NCBI GenBank assembly: GCA_023415145.1
Contig: JAEZLW010000057.1
Location: forward strand, 1-12,027
From: Bacillota bacterium
GTDB lineage: Bacteria > Bacillota > Clostridia > Christensenellales > Aristaeellaceae
Length of the DNA stretch: 12,027 nt
Direction: 5' to 3'
The notes beneath the pieces were generated by a model. The model was not told the DNA's origin. It searched no databases and saw only the letters and a program-made list of their open reading frames with translations. This document shows positions 5,200 through 12,027 of this stretch, piece by piece. Both the position numbers and the translations under genes were made by a program. Position 1 is the stretch's first letter. Each line of letters opens with the position of its first letter.

Positions 5200-7062
5200 T
5201 TACGGTATGTACCGGTGTGATATGGCAGTAACGACTCCATTCGTCAAATCATACTGCAGAATAATGCGGTAGCCCTCCAGGGTGGTTCGGGTGTATTGGA
5301 TGCTTTTTTGCTTTTCCGGCGTAAGCTTTACGATGCCCTCGCCTTTTTCGTCAAAATACAGGCTCCTGTCACCATTTTGGCTTTCAGGTTGACGCATGTC
5401 CCTGAATTGATCAGTCACATCTTTTTCAGTGGACCCGATTCTTGTGTTGCGGGGCGCCGTAAACTTATCCTGCGTCTGATATACTTCCACCACCAGCCAC
5501 TTTCCGTCGACAAATGCTACAATGCAATGGCCCCAGCCATAATTCAGTTTGTAGCATTCCCCCTCAATATTCCTGACGGTCACGGCTTCCTTGGAATTTG
5601 GCTGTCCGTTTTCCTGCGTAAACACTTCCTGCGTCGTTTCAAGAAGCTTGAAGCCCGGGATAACATCCTCCTCGTTGTACATCATTTGGTATTTTACATT
5701 GTTGATCTTGTAACCAACCTCCATCACGTTGGAGGTTTTGCCATACTGATTCACCGCGATGGCCTTCAGCGTTACCTTCCCGCCAGGCAAATAGATGGGG
5801 TCCCCCGTGTAGCGGGGAGAGTTCAAATCGGGGGTTTTGCCATCCAGGGTATAGTACATGGTGATTTCCTTGTCTTTTCCTGTATAACGCAGCCAAACCC
5901 GCTGCTGCCGTTCATACGTGTTGGGAGCAAGGCTGGCCTTTGGTGCATCGGGAGAAGGCAGAACGATGCTGTAGGTTACATCCAAAGGATCGCTGAGCAG
6001 ATCCCCGCTGACGCATACAGCCCGCAGCCTATGCTGCTGAACGCCATTGATTTCCTTTAGCAGTATCGTGCCCTCATAGGGAACGGCTCCCTTGGGGAAC
6101 TCACCATCACCGATCATGTACAGGATATCATAATCCTGGGGCGAGGTGAGATTCACCTGCTTGTCCTCCGTATAGCGGCCCGCGGGCAGGTCTGTCTCCG
6201 GCATTTTGGGCAGCGTTTCATCCCGCTGATGACGAAATGAAATTTGTCCCGTTTTTTCATAGGCCAGCTTCATCAGTTCCGCCGCCTCCGGGGTACGGTC
6301 TGCCAAAATAAGCAGTCGAATCTGGTTGCGGTACGCCTCGGGCCGCTCGGGGCTGACTTCCTCATACAGCCGTACATACAGCGCTTGGGCATCCTCAACT
6401 CTCCCGGCGGCCTCCAGCGCGGCACTTAAGGAAAGCAGCCCATCCACATTGTCCGGGTTCTTTTCATCCGCCGTTTCAAAGGCCTCAATGGCTTGATGGA
6501 TGAGGCCCCTGTCCATGTATTCCTCGCCCACCTGCCAATAGGCCTGGGCGGAAGCGTCACGGCCCATGCGGGCCAGTACCATTTGCCCGGCAGGCGTTCG
6601 GGTGAGATAAAGCAATCCGCCTACGATTCCAAGAAGAAAAAGGACAGTCAGTGCCGCAAGCACATGCATCCAATTGACCATGTGCTTTCTAACCGGGTGC
6701 ACCTTTTCCTGACGGATGCGCAGCTTGCGCACCTCGTGTTCAGACACCCTTGGAATGCCGCGCCTGCTTTGGGGCCGGCCCGCATCCTCCCCAAAGCGCT
6801 CCACTCCCCGGCGCCTCTGCGGATTCCTATCCTCCCGGTACATTCTGGGCACATCCCGGGCCGAATCCTTCCGGGCCGCCGCTTCGTTTTTGGGCTCAGT
6901 GCGGCTGCTGCCCATCAGCGGCGCAGTGCTGCCTGAGGCCCGGCCCTGGCGGATTCCACGAACCCCCTGTTCCGGCTGGGGCTTTCTTTTCAGCAACGTG
7001 CCGCATCCTTCACAGGTGATGGCATCGTCTGTCATATAGGCCCCGCATTTTTCACATAGCAT
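5200..7062 (-). CDS. Single-pass membrane protein: zinc ribbon, TPR and chitobiase-C-terminal-like domains
   Basis: No named orthologue recognised. Of 620 residues, 1-21 form a zinc ribbon with two CxxC pairs (C3/C6 and C17/C20). About 25-127 is a basic, low-complexity linker rich in R, and 131-153 is one hydrophobic segment (MHVLAALTVLFLLGIVGGLLYL). By the positive-inside rule the N-terminus is cytoplasmic and the rest outside. About 173-275 holds TPR-like helix pairs (YWQVGEEYMDRGLIHQAIEAF). About 287-365 and 372-452 resemble chitobiase/hexosaminidase C-terminal (CHB_HEX_C) modules, the second with the tell-tale MYYTLDGKTPDLNSPRYTG. The last 130 residues (TRIGSTEKDVT, LQYDLTNGVVTAISHRY) recall small BamE-like sheet domains, which is only inference. 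The start has AAAGGAGGG 7 nt upstream. It lies 21 nt after the HD gene and so is likely co-transcribed with it. A cell-surface or envelope-sensing role is plausible but unproven. Confidence 0.85.
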   Translation of the reverse strand: MLCEKCGAYMTDDAITCEGCGTLLKRKPQPEQGVRGIRQGRASGSTAPLMGSSRTEPKNEAAARKDSARDVPRMYREDRNPQRRRGVERFGEDAGRPQSRRGIPRVSEHEVRKLRIRQEKVHPVRKHMVNWMHVLAALTVLFLLGIVGGLLYLTRTPAGQMVLARMGRDASAQAYWQVGEEYMDRGLIHQAIEAFETADEKNPDNVDGLLSLSAALEAAGRVEDAQALYVRLYEEVSPERPEAYRNQIRLLILADRTPEAAELMKLAYEKTGQISFRHQRDETLPKMPETDLPAGRYTEDKQVNLTSPQDYDILYMIGDGEFPKGAVPYEGTILLKEINGVQQHRLRAVCVSGDLLSDPLDVTYSIVLPSPDAPKASLAPNTYERQQRVWLRYTGKDKEITMYYTLDGKTPDLNSPRYTGDPIYLPGGKVTLKAIAVNQYGKTSNVMEVGYKINNVKYQMMYNEEDVIPGFKLLETTQEVFTQENGQPNSKEAVTVRNIEGECYKLNYGWGHCIVAFVDGKWLVVEVYQTQDKFTAPRNTRIGSTEKDVTDQFRDMRQPESQNGDRSLYFDEKGEGIVKLTPEKQKSIQYTRTTLEGYRIILQYDLTNGVVTAISHRYIP

Positions 7063-7083
7063 CGGCGTCCCTCCTTTCGGTGG

Positions 7084-7764
7084 CTATTCCAATACAGGCC
7101 TTGGCCGGTTGTTTACCGGACGTCCGTTTATGACCAGGTCAAAGGAGCAGTTCAAAAAGGCGGCGGCTTGTTCGCACATGATGATCCGGGCCAAATAGAT
7201 CTGTAAATATTCCAGTACGGATGATGTGTCGTCCATGGTCAGCTCATGGCGGATGACCCTGTTTTTTCTGTCTACGGTGACGTTGTTTTCCATGATGGAA
7301 AAGTTCACCCGGTCATGCACGTCATTGGGGTCAGCCCTGCCGCCCCGGACCCTGGTACGGTGTGCGTCGCTTTTGTCGCCGATCACCAATGCCGCGCTCA
7401 CGGCGCTGGAGATGGTACCGCTCTGCTCCTCATGGTTGCCCACGGCGGTAATGATCTCCATCACATCGCAAATATCCAGGCCTGCCTCGCGCAAAAGCGG
7501 AAACAGCAAAATGGCGCCATTGGGGCCATGGTCATGGCGGTTGACTGAATTGCCCACGTCGTGAACCCAGCCGGCAATGGCGGCCAGCTCCGCCTCCCTG
7601 GGGGAATAGCCAAGTGCCTTCAGTACCGCAGATGCGGTTCGGCTGACATAGCTTACATGCCGCGGGCCATGATCCGTATAGCCAAGCGCTTCAAGGTACC
7701 GGTTGCCCGCCTTGATAAGCGCCTTGATGTTTTCATTCTGCTTGATTTCCTGTAAGGTGACCAT
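7084..7764 (-). CDS. HD-domain metal-dependent phosphohydrolase
   Basis: Predicted soluble phosphohydrolase of the HD superfamily, 226 residues. The metal ligands are visible in order: H36 (DHGPRHV), H68-D69 (GWVHDVGN), then H79 and H111 (GNHEE) as candidate extra ligands, and D130 with D133 in GDKSDAHR. This supports a mono- or di-metal active site. Residues 150-226 form an extra C-terminal region that I cannot assign. The substrate (nucleotide or another phosphoester) cannot be read from sequence. The ATG at 7764 is 6 nt after AAAGGAGG; an in-frame start at 7812 is rejected because it lies inside the upstream hairpin repeat. The gene follows the HEAT-like gene after a 192-nt structured gap and precedes the zinc-ribbon membrane protein by 21 nt. 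No clear promoter was found in the gap, so read-through from upstream is possible. Confidence 0.85.
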   Translation of the reverse strand: MVTLQEIKQNENIKALIKAGNRYLEALGYTDHGPRHVSYVSRTASAVLKALGYSPREAELAAIAGWVHDVGNSVNRHDHGPNGAILLFPLLREAGLDICDVMEIITAVGNHEEQSGTISSAVSAALVIGDKSDAHRTRVRGGRADPNDVHDRVNFSIMENNVTVDRKNRVIRHELTMDDTSSVLEYLQIYLARIIMCEQAAAFLNCSFDLVINGRPVNNRPRPVLE

Positions 7765-7804
7765 TCCATGCCTCCTTTCGCTTCCCGCCTCCACCTTGCC
7801 CATT

Positions 7805-7900
7805 CCCGCCACAGGCGGGGGCAGGGTTACGGCGCCGGCAAAGCCGGGCGATACGATTTCAATTGAAGGGGCTCTGCCCCTTCAATGCATCCCCGGAAGC
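7805..7900 (-). repeat. Three-hairpin repeat cassette, copy B
   Basis: Read on the minus strand: CCGGGGATGC leader; hairpin 1, ATTGAAGGGGC-AGA-GCCCCTTCAAT (7862-7886, 11 bp perfect); linker TGAAATCGTATC; hairpin 2, CCGGC-TTT-GCCGG (7835-7847), extended by two pairs around one bulge; spacer; hairpin 3, CCCGCC-TGT-GGCGGG (7805-7819). Layout and linker match copy A (3940-4030), but it has the same orientation as the flanking genes. Its last hairpin ends about 26 nt upstream of the ribosome-binding site (7771-7778) of the HD gene, so in RNA it would lie in that gene's leader. Confidence 0.75.
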
Positions 7901-7929
7901 GTGCCCCCACTCCGCCTCAAATCCCGCGC

Positions 7930-7959
7930 AAATGATGTAATCATTTTCTCGAAATGCTA
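7930..7959. repeat. Stop-codon-abutting repeat motif and small hairpin, copy B
   Basis: The plus strand carries AAATGAT-GTA-ATCATTT (7930-7946), running into TCATTTTCTCGAAATGCTA (7941-7959). The final CTA is the complement of the TAG stop of the HEAT-like gene. It is the counterpart of the motif after spo0A at 4101-4119. The stem is only 7 bp and AT-rich with no T-tract, so I do not call it a terminator. Confidence 0.6.
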
Positions 7960-8781
7960 CTGCATTTTTAGCATGGCGTCGTAACCGGGATCGTCTTGAA
8001 AATCCCGCTCCGGCGCGTCACCACCCAGGCGCTCGATGGCATTGCGTATCTCAATGAAGTCCAGGTACGGCAGGTTTTGCTCCCCCGCGGCTTTCAAAAG
8101 CGCAGGCAGCGCCCGCTCGTCCGCCAGCCTGCCCAGGTATCCGGCAAAGAGAGCCCGGCGTTTTTTGTCTTCCTCAAAAAACTTCAAGGAAAGCTGAAAT
8201 ACGGTTTCGTGACCGGGATAGGCTGTCAGAACATCCAAAAGCGCTTCCTGGCCCGCCCTGTTGCAGTTGTTCAATGCTTCCAGCATGTCCGGCAAGGCAT
8301 CCCGGCCCATGGCTGCCAGGCTCTCCAGGGCGTTGTCGCACAGCTCATCCTTCTGGCGGCGGTTTACTTGCCAGGCTATGTACAGCGCCATTGGCGCTTT
8401 GCTCTCCATTTCCCGCAAAAGGCCCACCGCCGTCATTCTCGCTTCCATGGGCGCGGATGCATCCTCCAATAGCGCCATCAGGCTGGGCTCACAGCTTTTA
8501 TGAAGGCCCAGTATCCTTTCCTGCAACGGGTCAGGAATGGGTACGCGCTTCACACAATATTCCCGCATCCAGCCAACCAGCTCCGCCGCGTCAGAGTACT
8601 GTTCAAAAAACGTCCCTGGCGCAGCCCCGTTCAGCCAGGATGCAGGGGTATTCAAAAACCGCAAATAGACGCCGGGCATGTCGCCTTCCATAGCCTCAAG
8701 CGTTTTGTAATCGCGGCTGTGCTCCTTCACCCACTGGGATGTATATTCCGCGAAATGCTTGTCAAAGTCTATGCACTTCAT
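7957..8781 (-). CDS. HEAT-like repeat protein
   Basis: I do not recognise a named family. The 274 residues are almost entirely helical. From about 90 to 255 there are paired helices of HEAT type (PSLMALLEDASAPMEARMTAVG; NALESLAAMGRDALPDMLEAL; RALFAGYLGRLADERALPALL), a fold used for protein-protein contacts. The N-terminal 80 residues (HFAEYTSQWVKEH, FLNTPASWLNG) are unassigned. No signal peptide or membrane segment is seen. The ATG at 8781 lies 9 nt after GGAGGG and overlaps the TPR stop as ATGA, so the two proteins are probably made together and may interact. A GTG at 8799 would consume the ribosome-binding site and is rejected. The stop codon is contiguous with a repeat motif shared with spo0A. 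Confidence 0.8.
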   Translation of the reverse strand: MKCIDFDKHFAEYTSQWVKEHSRDYKTLEAMEGDMPGVYLRFLNTPASWLNGAAPGTFFEQYSDAAELVGWMREYCVKRVPIPDPLQERILGLHKSCEPSLMALLEDASAPMEARMTAVGLLREMESKAPMALYIAWQVNRRQKDELCDNALESLAAMGRDALPDMLEALNNCNRAGQEALLDVLTAYPGHETVFQLSLKFFEEDKKRRALFAGYLGRLADERALPALLKAAGEQNLPYLDFIEIRNAIERLGGDAPERDFQDDPGYDAMLKMQ

Positions 8782-10481
8782 GAATTTTCTCCCTCCCACG
8801 GATACAAAGAATTAGGTTGAGCCCTTTGAATGAGGCGGATCACCCGCTGGATGCGCCGGATGGAGATAGGCAAATCACGCACTACAGCTTCGATCTCTCT
8901 TTCCCGGCCTTCCCGATGCAAATACAAAACCTCAAAAGCCTTCACCCATTGCAAACCACTCTCCCCCGACGCCTCCTCCCGCATCATGCGGGGCAGCGCA
9001 CGGTAAAGCTTCGCCGCAAAGAAGGCCGCGTCACGGCTGCTGCCCCATCGTGCCGTTTCCTTCAGAAACAATTTCAGAAAGGACCGCCATTGCGGAACGC
9101 CGCGCAACTCCTTTGGAACGCACTGCACCTGGGTGATCCGCCGCCTATAGGTTAGCACATATGGCATGGGTTCCCCCATACGGTTGAGCAAAAGCACAGC
9201 CCGGCGCTTTATTTCCTCCGGCAGGGTGTCGTCGGTAAGCAGCTCCTTTACAAGGCCCGCAGATTCCGGCCCAACGGCAGCCAGCACGCCAAGCAATGCG
9301 CCTAGCAATCGTTCATCCGGCAGGGTAAAGGCCCAGCGCACCATTTTCTTGAGCGTGTCGTCCCTTCGCCAGCGGTCCCGCAGCGATTCCTCCCCACCGG
9401 AAAGTGCAGCGGCAATCAACTGTAAACGGCGCTGGTTTTCCTCCCTGGGCAGTATGGGATGATAGCCAAGTGTTTGTTTTCCATCGTCCTCGCCGCTATG
9501 CACTTTTTCACAGAGGCTGTGTCCGTACTCCGCCAGCAGGTTGTCCGGATCGATCTGCAAAATTCTAAGCCACAGCGCTTTGGCCTTATGATAATGACCA
9601 AGATTGAAGTAGGCTACAGCCAGGCTATGGAGCGTGCCAATGCGAAAGGGTGTCCAATGGCTACGTGCCTGCAAAAACTTCAGAAGCAGCTCCCTTTGGT
9701 CAAGCTGGCTTGCCGTATGGCAAAACAGAAGCTCTTCATAGGGAGAATCGCACCACTTGGCGGCTTCCTGCAAAAGACCGGCCGCAGCCCGGGGTTTTTT
9801 CAGCATCCAAAGCGCACAGCACAACGAACAGCGGGCCTGCACGCTTTGCTTATCACGGGCGCAGGCAGCTATGGCGTGACGCAACGCTTCCTTCAATTTA
9901 CCTTCCGACAGGAGGGACAGGGAAAGCATGGTACGCACCCTGGTCTCTTCCCTGGAAATGCGCAGCGCACGCTTCAAATGCTCTGTGGCCTTGTGGGGCC
10001 TGTCTTCGGCAAAAGCCTTCATCCCCCGGCGGATGAGCAGCTCACCCCGGCTGTTTCCCTGTCCCACATCCACCCCGGAGAGCATTTCCAGCATATCCCT
10101 GGCTTCGTCGGCATAGGGCCCTTCCGGAGCCAGGCGCAGGTAGTGGATCAGCGCGTCCAGTGCTTCCTCGTTCTTTTGCAGGCCATAATCATTGCAGGCC
10201 AAACCATAATAGCACTCCGCCAGATTGGGGTCACGGCTTAGCAGCCGGTATAACAGGCGGCTGGACTGCTCAAAGCATTCCATTTCGCTGAGTGTTTCCG
10301 CCAGGTCCATTTGAATTTCCACATTGTCCGGCTCCTGGCGCGCTGCGCTGCGCAAAAGCTCCACCGCTTCGGGAAACCGCAGACTCCGGCGGTTGTCCAT
10401 GGCCCTTCTATGCCAGTAGTCGGTGGAGCGCGCAAAGGGCACCACATCACCGTGACGGCGGGATATACTTACGTCTTTCAT
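8778..10481 (-). CDS. TPR-repeat protein
   Basis: A 567-residue cytosolic scaffold-type protein. TPR units are visible at about 22-54, 55-88 (MDLAETLSEMECFEQSSRLL), 89-121 (YYGLACNDYGLQKNEEALDA), 150-180, 183-213 (LSLSLLSEGKLKEALRHAI) and 283-316 (LHSLAVAYFNLGHYHKAKAL). Residues 350-567 are helical without clear TPRs and include HEAT-like stretches. There is no signal peptide, membrane helix or catalytic motif, so a protein-binding role is inferred. GGAG precedes two adjacent ATGs (10484 and 10481); I chose the second, 7 nt away. The gene starts about 58 nt after hslO with no terminator between, and its TGA overlaps the ATG of the HEAT-like gene. Specific function unknown. Confidence 0.85.
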   Translation of the reverse strand: MKDVSISRRHGDVVPFARSTDYWHRRAMDNRRSLRFPEAVELLRSAARQEPDNVEIQMDLAETLSEMECFEQSSRLLYRLLSRDPNLAECYYGLACNDYGLQKNEEALDALIHYLRLAPEGPYADEARDMLEMLSGVDVGQGNSRGELLIRRGMKAFAEDRPHKATEHLKRALRISREETRVRTMLSLSLLSEGKLKEALRHAIAACARDKQSVQARCSLCCALWMLKKPRAAAGLLQEAAKWCDSPYEELLFCHTASQLDQRELLLKFLQARSHWTPFRIGTLHSLAVAYFNLGHYHKAKALWLRILQIDPDNLLAEYGHSLCEKVHSGEDDGKQTLGYHPILPREENQRRLQLIAAALSGGEESLRDRWRRDDTLKKMVRWAFTLPDERLLGALLGVLAAVGPESAGLVKELLTDDTLPEEIKRRAVLLLNRMGEPMPYVLTYRRRITQVQCVPKELRGVPQWRSFLKLFLKETARWGSSRDAAFFAAKLYRALPRMMREEASGESGLQWVKAFEVLYLHREGREREIEAVVRDLPISIRRIQRVIRLIQRAQPNSLYPWEGENS

Positions 10482-10539
10482 CATAAATCTCCGGCGGGGG
10501 TTAACCTGCCTCTCAACATCTATCCCTGTATCATAGTCC

Positions 10540-11436
10540 TCAACGGGAAGCCTGTATCACAAGTGCCCGTAGATCCTCTGTAGTAAATGCATAATGGCTG
10601 TGGCAAAAATGGCAGCCCAGCTCTGCCCCCTTGTCCTCCGCAATCAACTGGTTCAGCTCCCGCCTGCCCAGCGCCACCAGCGAACGCTCCATGCGTTCGC
10701 GGCTGCATCCACAGGCATAACGCAGGGGACGCTTTTCCAAAATGACTGGGTTAAGGCCCCGGAACCAATCCACTGCCAGCTGCTCAATGGGTGCATAGTT
10801 CAGTTCATTGCTGATGGTGGCAAACATGGGCGAGCGAAGCTCCAGCTGGTCCAGCGTTTCCTCCGTGCAGCCCGGCATCGGCTGCAACAAAAGCCCGCCC
10901 GCCTGTAAAACACGTTCCCCCGCCACCAATACGCCCAAAGCCACCAGGGAAGGCTGCTGCTCGCTCTTGGCAAAATACAGCGTGAAATCCTCGGCGATTT
11001 CGCCAGACAAAAGCTCTACCTGGCCGATGTACGGCTCCCTGAGCCCCATATCCTTGACCACTGTCATGCGCCCTTCCCTGCCCACGGCTCCGCCCACATC
11101 AAGCTTGCCGTCTGCCTTTGGAGGAATCTGTACATTCGGGTTATCCAGGCATGCCTTCACTTCGCCGGGTACGGACACAGCCACCAGCGTTCCGGCCGGT
11201 CCACCGCCTTTCACCGTAACGGTGACGGAGTCCTTCACCCCTTTGAGCATGGCCCCAATCATGGCAGTGCCGGTCATGAGCCTGCCCAATGCCGCCGTGC
11301 ACACAGGCGTTGTGCGGTGGATGTCCGCCGCTTCCTGGCAAAGCTGCCTTGTGGTGCAAAGAAGCACCCGGGCCTGCCCGTCCATCAGGGAAATGTGAAG
11401 CAGTTCATCCTGCTGATTATATGATGGCTGCATCAT
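10540..11436 (-). CDS. hslO: Hsp33 redox-regulated chaperone
   Basis: Cytosolic holdase that is inactive while its four cysteines bind zinc and is activated when oxidants plus unfolding release the metal. The 298-residue length is typical. The N-terminal substrate-binding domain includes RTTPVCTAALGRLMTGTAMIGAML-type family sequence (residues 41-64), GGGPAGTLVAV (77-87) and the GxVGREGRMTVVKDMG stretch (116-131). The C-terminal redox switch is complete: CGC at 242/244 and CHFC at 275/278. The ATG at 11436 follows GGAAGGA by about 8 nt; a TTG at 11472 has no ribosome-binding site. It follows the methyltransferase gene by 48 nt with no terminator between, so the two are probably co-transcribed. 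Confidence 0.97.
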   Translation of the reverse strand: MMQPSYNQQDELLHISLMDGQARVLLCTTRQLCQEAADIHRTTPVCTAALGRLMTGTAMIGAMLKGVKDSVTVTVKGGGPAGTLVAVSVPGEVKACLDNPNVQIPPKADGKLDVGGAVGREGRMTVVKDMGLREPYIGQVELLSGEIAEDFTLYFAKSEQQPSLVALGVLVAGERVLQAGGLLLQPMPGCTEETLDQLELRSPMFATISNELNYAPIEQLAVDWFRGLNPVILEKRPLRYACGCSRERMERSLVALGRRELNQLIAEDKGAELGCHFCHSHYAFTTEDLRALVIQASR

Positions 11437-11484
11437 CTTGTGATTCCTTCCGACAAATTCAACGATTTTCAAAGGGTTTCTGTT

Positions 11485-12027
11485 TCATCGGTAGCTTCTT
11501 GGATCCTGGCGCTTCAAGGCAGCCACATGCCAACGCTTTTCATGATCCCCGGGCCTTGACAGGTGGCAGTCGCCGTAAAACGATATCCCGGAGAATCCGG
11601 CTTCCCGCAGCCAATTTTCCACTTCCGTCATGGTGTGGGCGCGCTGGCGCTGCCTTTCCTCCAGGCGGCGGTACAGACCGTCGTCCTGCTTGACAAAAAT
11701 GCACAATTCCAAATCTACCAAACACGTTTTGGGGGAATAATGGTTTTGCCAAAGATACGTGATGTTTGGCAAATCCTCCCCCAGAAGCTGGTTGCCCAGC
11801 AAATTTTGCAATTTGTAGGGCGTGGAAATATCAAAAAACAAACCTCCGCCAGGCCGCAGCGCCTGATAGGCGGCCCGAAAAAAATCCTGCACCTGTAAAG
11901 GGGTTGTCAGGTAATTCACCCCGTCGCAGGTGCATAGCACAGCGTCCATTAAGCGATGCAGCCTGAGGCTGCACATATCCTGTTTCACAAAGGGGATGGC
12001 CGCACCGGCCTTTCTGGCCTTCTGAGC
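11485..12027 (-). CDS. Class I SAM-dependent methyltransferase, 5' part off the window
   Basis: The last 180 residues of a Rossmann-type methyltransferase; the frame is open to the right edge. Visible parts are the post-motif II acidic loop (FVKQDM), motif IV (DAVLCTCDGVNYL) and the LRPGGGLFFDI strand, followed by a C-terminal sheet and a final helix-strand (TEVENWLREAGFSGISFYGD). The glycine-rich SAM-binding motif I must lie beyond 12027. Substrate is not readable; related clostridial proteins are annotated only generically. A GTG at 11988 is internal, not a start, since the preceding codons continue the fold. Confidence 0.85.
   Translation of the reverse strand, partial: AQKARKAGAAIPFVKQDMCSLRLHRLMDAVLCTCDGVNYLTTPLQVQDFFRAAYQALRPGGGLFFDISTPYKLQNLLGNQLLGEDLPNITYLWQNHYSPKTCLVDLELCIFVKQDDGLYRRLEERQRQRAHTMTEVENWLREAGFSGISFYGDCHLSRPGDHEKRWHVAALKRQDPRSYR

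Noticed and set aside
5296..6060. 254-codon plus-strand frame opposite the zinc-ribbon protein gene
   Set aside because: Antisense to a gene with convincing start, domains and terminator; no translation signals.
7941..7959. CodY-like operator (TTTC..GAAA palindrome) after the HEAT-like gene
   Set aside because: The centre spacing does not fit the CodY box, and the motif sits at gene 3' ends, so a repeat element explains it better.
9459..10241. 260-codon plus-strand frame opposite the TPR gene
   Set aside because: Antisense shadow of a GC-rich gene; composition is atypical and no start signal is seen.

Overview
The window reads as a chromosomal piece of an anaerobic, endospore-forming Firmicute of the class Clostridia, with roughly even to slightly high GC by eye. 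The evidence is a clear Spo0A, a GerAB/GerAC germinant-receptor pair, and a SipL-type coat morphogenetic protein (SPOCS domains plus LysM). SipL is the clostridial partner of SpoIVA, where Bacillus uses SpoVID. No transposase, phage, tRNA or rRNA gene was seen. All nine genes lie on the minus strand, so the order below runs from high to low coordinates.

Right part (12027 to 7957): the 3' part of a class I SAM methyltransferase (running off the right edge), hslO (Hsp33 redox chaperone), a 567-residue TPR protein, and a 274-residue HEAT-like protein whose ATG overlaps the TPR stop codon. Then comes a 190-nt hairpin-rich gap (7765-7956). Middle (7764 to 5200): an HD-domain phosphohydrolase, followed 21 nt later by a single-pass membrane protein with a cytoplasmic zinc ribbon and predicted extracellular TPR and chitobiase-C-terminal-like domains. 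This unit ends at a strong intrinsic terminator (5153-5192). spo0A follows (4890-4117) with its own promoter region containing an extended -10 element and an upstream array of 10-bp-phased repeats.

Left part: a gene-free stretch of about 500 nt (3619-4116) holds five consecutive hairpins flush against the spo0A stop codon, an isolated terminator (3782-3812) and a candidate sigma-E promoter with a 5'-end hairpin for sipL. sipL (3618-2086) ends at a terminator. A separate gerAB-gerAC pair follows (1950 to the left edge), with no gerAA upstream.

The genes with known roles span the spore cycle: entry (Spo0A), coat assembly (SipL) and germination (GerAB/GerAC). The most unusual feature is not coding. 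A three-hairpin cassette occurs twice in opposite orientation, at 3940-4030 (+) and 7805-7900 (-). Stem bases differ between the copies but pairing is kept, while the linker TTGAAATCGTRTCG is conserved. Each intergenic region also carries a second shared motif that abuts the stop codon of the upstream gene. This looks like a family of structured, REP/MITE-like or RNA-level elements.
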